In this document: one piece after another, positions 57,208-64,000 of the stretch | Layout of the letters: each line of letters starts with the position of its first letter | Position numbering within the stretch: position 1 is the first letter of the stretch | Assembly (NCBI GenBank): GCA_015178975.1 | Contig: WHVD01000052.1 | Coordinates: forward strand, 186,001-250,000 | Direction: 5' to 3' | DNA from: Hysterangium stoloniferum | Taxonomy: Eukaryota > Basidiomycota > Agaricomycetes > Hysterangiales > Hysterangiaceae | DNA: 64,000 bases | The notes under the pieces: model-generated | Told to the model about the DNA's origin: nothing | What the model saw: the letters and a program-made list of their open reading frames with translations, nothing else | Databases searched by the model: none | Position numbers and translations under genes: made by a program

Positions 57208-57764
57208 TGTTAAGTGCCGTGTCGGAACTTATTCCAGAACTATCAGAAAGTCACTGGGAATTCGGAAACTATCAGATAGGGTCAGGATGTCGGCTTCAGC
57301 TTATGTGCTGTGCCTCTACACAAATGCTCGGAAGTCCTTAATTTCAAAGGCAGGACTTACACTGGAAGATACAGATATTCAGAGTTCCAAAGAGTTCTGA
57401 ATATCAAGTGTACAGAAAGATGGAAGAGGGAATAAGAAACTAAGTTGATATCAGATCTAAAGTAAAGTACAAATTCGCAGAAACTAATATAAGTCTTCTT
57501 GTTATTGTACTACAAACTAAGACCACAATAAGATGGAAATGGAAGTATTCCAAAATGGGAATACAATAAGATGAATTGGGGAGACATTATTCCAAAACAG
57601 GAATATAATAAACAAACGAGTGAATACTTGTCAATGGACAAATTACCAAATGTGGAACAAGGGAAGATTACAGAAGATGCAGTAACTATGATGTTCTGTA
57701 GTCAGAAATTGAAAGTTGGAAGTCTGAAGTTGGATATTGAAACATCTGGGAACGGGTCGTAACA
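57208..57764 (-). repeat. 5' LTR of element D (557 bp)
   Basis: TGTTAAGTGCC...GTCGTAACA, the minus-strand upstream LTR. Core motif 57293-57318 and palindrome at about 57374-57405. Confidence 0.85.
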
Positions 57765-57769
57765 AGTGG

Positions 57770-58011
57770 TCAGGTTGTGGTTCTGCACACTGTTCAACAA
57801 GGTACATATGCCTAACAGTTCAGGTTCAGGTCTGGTGTGGGACACCTTTCAATGAGGCATCCACAGATTCAGGGATCATTTATACTCAGTTTGTATCTGA
57901 GTCAGGGTCAGGTTCAGTATGTGGCACCTTTCCAACAAGGTATGCTTTGGGTTTGGGGTCAGCTCTGTGATTGTAACTGAGTCAGGGTCAGTGTCAGTTC
58001 AGAGGTTCAGG
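57770..58011. other. GGTCAGGTTCAG-rich spacer
   Basis: Short irregular repeats of CAGGTTCAGG/TCAGGGTCAG type, no frame. It resembles the GGTCAG-rich strip at 47820-47890 on the other side of element D, so it is probably the original target sequence. Confidence 0.4.
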
Positions 58012-59540
58012 AGTTCTGTGATGTATTAGCCTTATTTTAATAATATCTTCCTGGAAAAGGAGTCCAGTGCTCTGTGAAAATGTGCAAATACTCAATTCAC
58101 TGCAAGGTAAAATAATTTAATTATTTGATATTAATCAGTGGCAGCCTTAATAGACTTAGAACCTCTGAAGTCAAGAGTTTACTTGAATATATGCACCCTA
58201 CTTTGCAAAGAAGGTTTTGAGAGCTGCTTTTGCAAGCTGTTCTTTTTCTATGAAAACAATACTAAAATATGAATAACAATTCACTGATTCCAAAGCTAGA
58301 TTCAACTTCGATTCTAGCTAGTTTATATATAATTTATACTATTTATAAACAGGTCAAGAGGTTAGATATAGAATAAAACACTATAAGCTAATATATGTTC
58401 TATTTCTACTAACCTACAGGGTCTACTGTGATATTAACTTATCAGGATCTTAGTGTAGTGCATACAGATCTTGTGTGAATATTCTCAGTATTTATTTATG
58501 CCTAAAACCGGGTATAAATTAGAATATATGTATTCCTAATCTCAATATAACCTAAAGTATTTATTACTTTAATTGATAGCCAACAACTCAACTAGAGGCG
58601 GAAAAGTAACAAAGGCCAGCTACTTAATTAAGAGGTGGCAAGGGGGAACAGAACTCTTGTCAGAAGCTCAACTAGAGGTGACAAGGGTATAGGATTATTA
58701 CCAGAAGCTCAACTAGAGGTGGCAAGGGGGTAGGATTGTACCAGAAGCTCAACTAGAGGTGGCAGGGATCCTGACTAAGCTGCTTGCTGCAGTGACACAC
58801 AGATGTGGTGTAGTAAATTGGTTAAATTAGATTTTTTTATTCAAGGGAGGAGCTGAGCTCCTTATATACACTGAGATCTGAGAAATTTAGAATATTCTAG
58901 TAACTATTTCTATCCTATTTTTAGCTATTTTACCTGGAAACTACTGGAATATTCCAGGAGTTTCTGCTACTTTCCATTGTAGCATATATGATTATATAAT
59001 CTTCCTGCACATGTGACAATGTTCTTGCATTTGTGACTGTCAGCTGTTTGTGACAATTGGGTTACATTTGTATTGAAACAGTTGAATAACTCTTGACAAA
59101 CATCCTGTGAGTGTGAGGAAAGTAAACACTAAGTGTATTCAACTGTGAACTAACTACATACCTGTGAGTGTGAGGAAAGTAAACACTAAGGAGACTTTCC
59201 CACACCCACAGCGGAGTATGCTACAGGGTGCTTACCTAAGCACCTACACATCAGTTACCTTACTAGGTAACTCACTCAATACTGCATCTATAGTGCTGGG
59301 AAAAATACTACAAATATCAGAAAAATACAGGGAACATCATAGACTATGTAAGAGCTGTAATATCATACTCTAACAATTTGTGACAACCATCGAGTTTGTG
59401 ACAACTGTCGAGTTTGTGACAACCATCGAGTTTGTGACAACCATCGAGTTTGTGACAACCATCGAGTTTGTGACAACCGTCCAGTTTGTGACAACTGTCA
59501 CAGAATGTGACAATATTGTGCCAGCTGACCGGTTTGTAGA

Positions 59541-61091
59541 TGTTATGTATTTTTAGGTTTTTCCGATTTTTAACCAATCTCCCCCTAAACAAATTGATAA
59601 AAACAAGTTCAAATGTACTTATATTGCGACGAAATTATTGTACAATATTCTCCTGAATTTAACCTGATTTTGACAATTTATTTCATATTTTTATGATTTA
59701 ATTTGGGAGAACTATCGAAATTCTACTGTTTATTCTTTTTTAACTAAAAATCTTCGAAGTCGGCCTTCTGGCGCTTATTGCACAACGCGCGGGAATATTC
59801 GTCACAACGGTGACATTCGTCACAACGGTGACATTCGTCACAACGGTGACATTCGTCACAACGGTGACTGTCGTCACAACGGTGACTGTCGTCACAACGG
59901 TGACTGTCGTCACAACGGTGACTGTCGTCACAACAAGTGACCGTCGTCACAAAATGCGACGACTTGTCACAAACGCGACACGCGCGGGAAAATTATGTAA
60001 TCAGCGCGCGCACGAAATCAGCAACTTCGCGACGCGCGAGAACATTACATCAGCATATATGCTACAATGGAAAGTAGCAGAAACTCCTGGAATATTCCAG
60101 CAGATTCCAGGTAAAATAGCTAAAAATAGGTAAAACAAGTAGCTAGAACATTCTCCCATGTCTCAGATTTTACTGTATATAAGGAGCTCTGCTCCACCAC
60201 TGAAATATAACTTATTTTAACCCATTTACTACACCACATCAGTGTGCCACTGCATCAGCAGTTATATTCCACCCCTAGTTGGGCTGTTGGATAAATAAAT
60301 ACAAACACTTAGTCACCTCTAGTTGAGCTGCTGACCTAAGCTATCTCAGGATCCCTTTGCCACCTCTAGTTGAGCTTCTGGTAATAATCCTACCCCCTTG
60401 TCACCTCTAGTTGAGCTTCTGACAAACAACTTGTTCCTCTTTTTGCCACCTCTTAGTTGAGTAGCTGGCTATCCTTTATTACTAATCCACCTCTAGTTGA
60501 GTTGTTGGCTATAAATTAAAGTAATAAATATTTTAGGTTATATTGAGATTAGAAATACATATATTCTAATTTCTACCCGGTTTTTGGCATAAACAAATAC
60601 TGAGAATATTCTTGCAGAATCCTTAAGACTACATTAAGATCCTGATAAGTTAGTATCACAGTAGACCCTGTAGGTTAGTGTAAATAAAGCATATATTAGC
60701 CAAATAGTGTTTTATTCTATATCTAATCTTTTGACCTGTTTATTAATATTTTTACTGTTTGATAAATAGTATAAAATATATATAAACTAGCTAGAATCGA
60801 AGGCGAATCTAGTTTCGGAATCAGTGAATTGTTATTCATATTTTAGTAGTGTTTTTACAGAAAAAGAACAAGCTTGCACAAGCAGCTCTCAAAACCTTCT
60901 TTGCGAAGTAGGGTGCATATATTCAAGTAAACTCTTGACTTCAGGGGTTCTAAGTCTATTTAGGCTGCCACTGATTAATATCAAATACTTAAATTATTTT
61001 ACCTTGCAGTGAATTGAGTATTTGCACATTTTGATAGAGCATTGGACTCCTTTTTCGGAAAATAGTATTAAAATAAGGCTAATACATCACA
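59541..61091 (-). mobile_element. Solo LTR Y2b inside Y2a, opposite orientation (1551 bp)
   Basis: TGTTATGTATTTTTAGG...GGCTAATACATCACA with GTAGA duplicated at 59536-59540 and 61092-61096. It is the reverse complement of a Y LTR, so with Y2a it makes a very long inverted repeat (Y2a left part against Y2b). Confidence 0.85.
59797..59937. repeat. 18-bp GTCACAACGGTGAC minisatellite in Y2b
   Basis: About eight units of CGTCACAACGGTGACWKT. Each unit is an inverted repeat (GTCAC and GTGAC) and holds two CpGs, unusual in this CpG-poor region. Three units have ATT and four TGT at the end, a sign of block-wise expansion. Confidence 0.85.
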
Positions 61092-61305
61092 GTAGACATA
61101 TACATAGTTAAAAAAGAATAAAATCCATATCTTTGTCAATTTAAATGTAAAAATACCAAATAAATTGCATAAATTCTGGATAATTCTTCAGAATATTGTA
61201 CAGTAATTTTCTATCAATACAAGTACATTTAAACTTCTTTTTTATTGATTTTAATTGGGAAAATTGGGGAAAAATGGGAAAACCTTAGAAATACATAACC
61301 AGTTC

Positions 61306-61553
61306 AGTTTGTGTGAAGATCCATTCCTGGAGACTCCACAGAGTATTTCCCAGACATCCTATCAGGTCCTGAACTATCTTCCAGACTAGTATCAAAATCC
61401 AGAATCCATTGGAGCCTGACCCTCATCCCTCAGGTACCTTCACCTCAAATCCCATTCTGGTATTCTCCCCTTGACTAGACACCTCCTGTTACAACCTGGT
61501 ACCTGTCAGACTCTGCCCTTCCCCAGCTAGTATCACAAAGTGTCCTTGGTCAT
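61306..61553 (+). repeat. Internal 3' end and first 63 bp of a gypsy LTR (family G)
   Basis: 61306-61490 is inverted-similar to 41652-41897. An LTR start TGTTACAACCTGG follows at 61491 and is cut at 61553 by LTR F. A truncated remnant. Confidence 0.5.
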
Positions 61554-62136
61554 TGTTAAGTTCCATATCTTGGGGTGGAATTCCTGGTGATATTCCAGAT
61601 ACTTCCCAGAAATATGTCCACAGAGTTCCTGGGGATTAGTTCAGGGAGTATTGGAATATTACCAGAGTGCAGATTGGACTTGGCTTCAGCTTACATATGT
61701 GCTGCACCCTCATGCACTCACTCGGGTGTCCATATTTCAGAGGCCAGATATATCCAGAGTGTTTACAGATACTCAGAGTTCCCAAGTCTGGAGAGTTCTG
61801 GATATCAAGTGGACAGAAAGACAGTAGGGATAAGAGACTAAGTTGTGACTAAGTCGAGATTAAAACTAAAGAGTAAGTACATGACTATGGAAGACTATAT
61901 CAATGTTCCAATTATTGTACTACAGGTCTGGGAGTATAATAAGACCTATTTGGAACTGTTTCCAAACTAAGGATATAATAACAAGTCAGATAAATGAGGA
62001 TACAAGGATGGGAACAGATCAGGGAATAAGAACAAGAACAATAAACAAACAAATGAACATCAGTTACCAAATGTGGAACAAAGAAAGTGAGTTGGAATAT
62101 CAGATATCTGATACTATCCGGAAATGGATCCTAACA
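61554..62136 (-). repeat. LTR F (583 bp), related to LTR B/D
   Basis: + strand TGTTAAGTTCC...GGATCCTAACA, with the core at 61675-61710 (minus) and a palindrome-like GATACTCAGAG..TCTGGATATC (61767-61806). The flanks GTCAT and CTATA do not match, so it is probably one LTR of an element that is rearranged or has its other LTR outside the window. Confidence 0.65.
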
Positions 62137-64000
62137 CTATAATGACTAAGTGTGTGCATTTCCAGGAAAGCCATGGGTTCCAGGCAAGCCAGAACATTGG
62201 CATAGAGGAGTTGACAAGGAGACCATGATATAGGCAGATAGAACTAGTGACATGGGGAAACCCCATGGGAGTTCTGGAGATGGGTAATCTGAGGGGCCTG
62301 AGGATACATGACAAGGGTTACCTTGTCAGGAGGAAGGGGGTCAGGTTCTGGCAAGGTACTGGAAAGGTTTAGAAAGGATTCAGAAAGTCAGGGCAAGGCC
62401 ACAGGCATATTTGGATATGTGATTGTAAGTTCCAACCTCTGAAAAGGTCCAGAAATCCAAAAATGTCTGAAAATCCAATAAGAGCTGAAAGTCCAAAAAG
62501 GTCTGGAACAGGGTACCAAAGCTCCGAGGGATCTGAGCACACTGAAAATGTCAGAGCAGACAAACAGGGAAAAGGGGACAGGGGTGACAATAGTCCAAAG
62601 ATGCCAAAATACAGAGGGTACAAGGCAGCACCAAAATAAAGGCCAACCAGCAGCACAGAAAGGTTCCAGAAAGGCCAGAAAGTGTCTGAATGGACCAGAA
62701 GCTGTCCATGAGGGGCAACAGGGAATGCCAGAAAAGGACAGAAAATGCCTGAATAGGCTGAGAGTTGCCTGTGAGGGACAAAACATTGCCCAAAAGCAAG
62801 GGGACAAGGAGGAGTTAGAGTGGTCACTGTAAATGGGCAGTGGACACTGAGAGGATCTGGTCGGAGAAGGAGGTGGTCCACAAGGAAAAGCTACAGGTGT
62901 TCCAAGGACAGGTGGACCTTAAACCACAGGGAAAAACCATGGGGAAAAGCCATGGATATTCCGAGGGTGGGCAGGCCTTGTTCTAACTTTGAATGGGCTG
63001 TGTGCCACAAAACTGGGAAGTCCATATGTTCTGGGAATATGCTGCATGTGAACCGGAAAGTCCGGGAATTCCGGGAACTCTGGAGATTCTGGGAATATGC
63101 TGGATGAAACAGAGAAGTCCATGGGCTCTGAGAATACAATGGTGACATTAAGAAGTTTAAATAGGACTGCAAACATGCTGAAAGTCATAGGTCTAGGAGG
63201 TCCGGGGGTTCCGGGAATATGCTGTACACAAACCGGGAAGTCCAGGCTCCGAGAATGTACTGAATGAGCACCAGAAGTCTGGGTACCCTGAGGATACATG
63301 ACTGGCCAGAAGTTGGAATGCCCAAGGGCCGGAAAATGCCCAGATGACCCAGGAGTTGCCTGTAAAAGGCTACAATGTTGCCTAAAGGCAAGGAGAAGAA
63401 GATGGAGTCCTTGGCAGGATTGCCACAGAACTGGAGGAGGAGCCAACAACATCCCAAGAGGTGGATGACTTAGAGGACGAGTCATCTATGTAAGGGCCTA
63501 TAGAGTCTATGGACTCCATGGAGAACAGCAAGTTGGAGAGGTCCATGGGACCCGAGGAGGTAAGTGCCCTTATGGAAAAGAGCAGAAAGGCAAGGGAGTT
63601 GGGGTCCTGTGGAGTCCAGGTCATAACAAATGAGGTCTGAAAGGACAGAGGGCTGAAAGGACAGATACTTGACTCATCTGTTACTAGGTCAACTGAGAGT
63701 CAAAGTGTGCTGTGTAAGTGCTAGAAAGGCAAAGAGAGACATAGGGTGAACTAGGAATTATGAAGTGAATCCAAAATTATAGGGACTAGAGTAATAACAG
63801 GATAGGTGTTACCCCCCCTTTTAATGTAGACATCCCAATGTCTACACCATAGTAGTGAGGTAAGGGCTAGGTGGGCTGGATGGTCAAAAATGGTCAAGAA
63901 AAAAACTAAACTGAATGTTATTTCGGAGTCCGAGGATTTTCTGAAGATCCGGAGAGATTGGAAAATCCGGAAATCTGAAATTGAGTCAAAACATTGGTGC
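62137..64000. other. Gypsy-like non-coding and accessory-type sequence, unresolved
   Basis: 62400-63300 has irregular repeats of TCCGGGAATATGCTG and GTCCAGAAAGGTC type, resembling U3 of an LTR in minus orientation; GGTCATAACA at 63620-63629 could be its end. 63400-63480 on the + strand reads R-I-A-T-E-L-E-E-E-P-T-T-S-Q-E-V-D-D-L-E-D-E-S-S-M and a stop, an acidic tail similar in style to the accessory protein. A GTTACCCCCCC run near 63809 is like the purine tract (minus) of B and D. The long minus-strand frames here (62369-62881, 62919-63485) are Pro/Phe/Leu-biased shadows. Confidence 0.35.

Larger units (their letters stand above)
47912..57764 (-). mobile_element. Ty3/gypsy chromodomain element D (B family)
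   Basis: LTRs 47912-48469 (558 bp) and 57208-57764 (557 bp). The flanks AATGG (47907-47911) and AGTGG (57765-57769) are a target duplication with one transition. gag-pol is on the minus strand, the accessory gene on the + strand. Insertions: W1 (49486-49801), Z2 (49947-50569), the palindromic Tc1 (51083-52655), and Z3 with associated sequence (about 54515-55461), which replaces the RT. More CpG-depleted than B. Confidence 0.9.
58017..61300 (+). mobile_element. Solo LTR Y2a, interrupted by an inverted Y copy
   Basis: TGTGATGTATTAGCC...AATACATAACC with AGTTC duplicated at 58012-58016 and 61301-61305 (last base C instead of A). The own sequence is 58017-59540 plus about 61097-61300 (about 1.73 kb). 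It contains CCTTATATACACTG near 58858 and a tandem TTGTGACAACCATCGAG unit (about six copies, 59380-59500). Confidence 0.82.

Noticed and set aside
59344..59950. Frames with K-L-D-G-C-H and V-T-V-V-T-T repeats
   Set aside because: These are translations of the GTGACAAC-type minisatellites in family Y LTRs, not proteins.
62369..63485. 170- and 188-codon minus-strand frames at the right end
   Set aside because: Pro/Leu/Phe-biased composition from a purine-rich + strand with degenerate repeats; no domain or start context.

Overview
The window looks like a transposon-rich piece of a basidiomycete (Agaricomycete) nuclear genome. Evidence seen: host genes split by 47-64 nt GT-AG introns, a DUF6699 protein, a decayed DUF6533 membrane protein, a GH5 steryl/ceramide glucosidase of the Cryptococcus EGCrP/EGH1 type, and several chromodomain Ty3/gypsy families whose decay follows CpG to TpG/CpA changes. 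The species cannot be named from this sequence.

Layout. 1-8.9 kb is ordinary gene space, all on the + strand: the 3' part of a P-loop kinase-like gene (62-690), a 12-exon GH5 gene (1512-4359, 747 aa), a DUF6699 gene (5558-6316) and a small copia gag remnant (7412-7603). From about 8.9 kb to the end the window is a mosaic of transposable elements with few host relics. Those relics are a decayed DUF6533 gene (10.6-11.2 kb), an unknown coding region split by a solo LTR (11.3-12.8 kb) and one apparently intact small secreted cysteine-rich protein gene (13726-14087).

The largest structure is a nested stack at 16706-38314. A Ty3/gypsy element (A, + strand) carries gag, protease, RT, RNase H, integrase and a chromodomain. 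It is interrupted by solo LTR X1, by a complete second gypsy element (B, - strand, 21745-30958, itself holding solo LTR C1, which holds solo LTR A2), by solo LTR C2 and by solo LTR Y1. Every one of these insertions has a readable 5-bp target duplication. A second member of the B family (D, 47912-57764) supplies the empty sites that prove several of the insertions in B, and B does the same for D.

The most interesting content is a spliced gene that three gypsy lineages carry on the strand opposite to gag-pol, between pol and the 3' LTR. It encodes a charged coiled coil, then a six-cysteine array with Zn2Cys6-like spacing, then an acidic tail. Other notable features are a roughly 30-bp core conserved in LTRs of otherwise different families, a palindromic Tc1-type element made of two head-to-head transposase fragments (51083-52655), a solo LTR inserted in inverted orientation inside its own family member (58017-61300), and short TG...CA mini-elements. 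The right end (61.3-64 kb) holds LTR pieces of at least one further gypsy family that runs out of the window.
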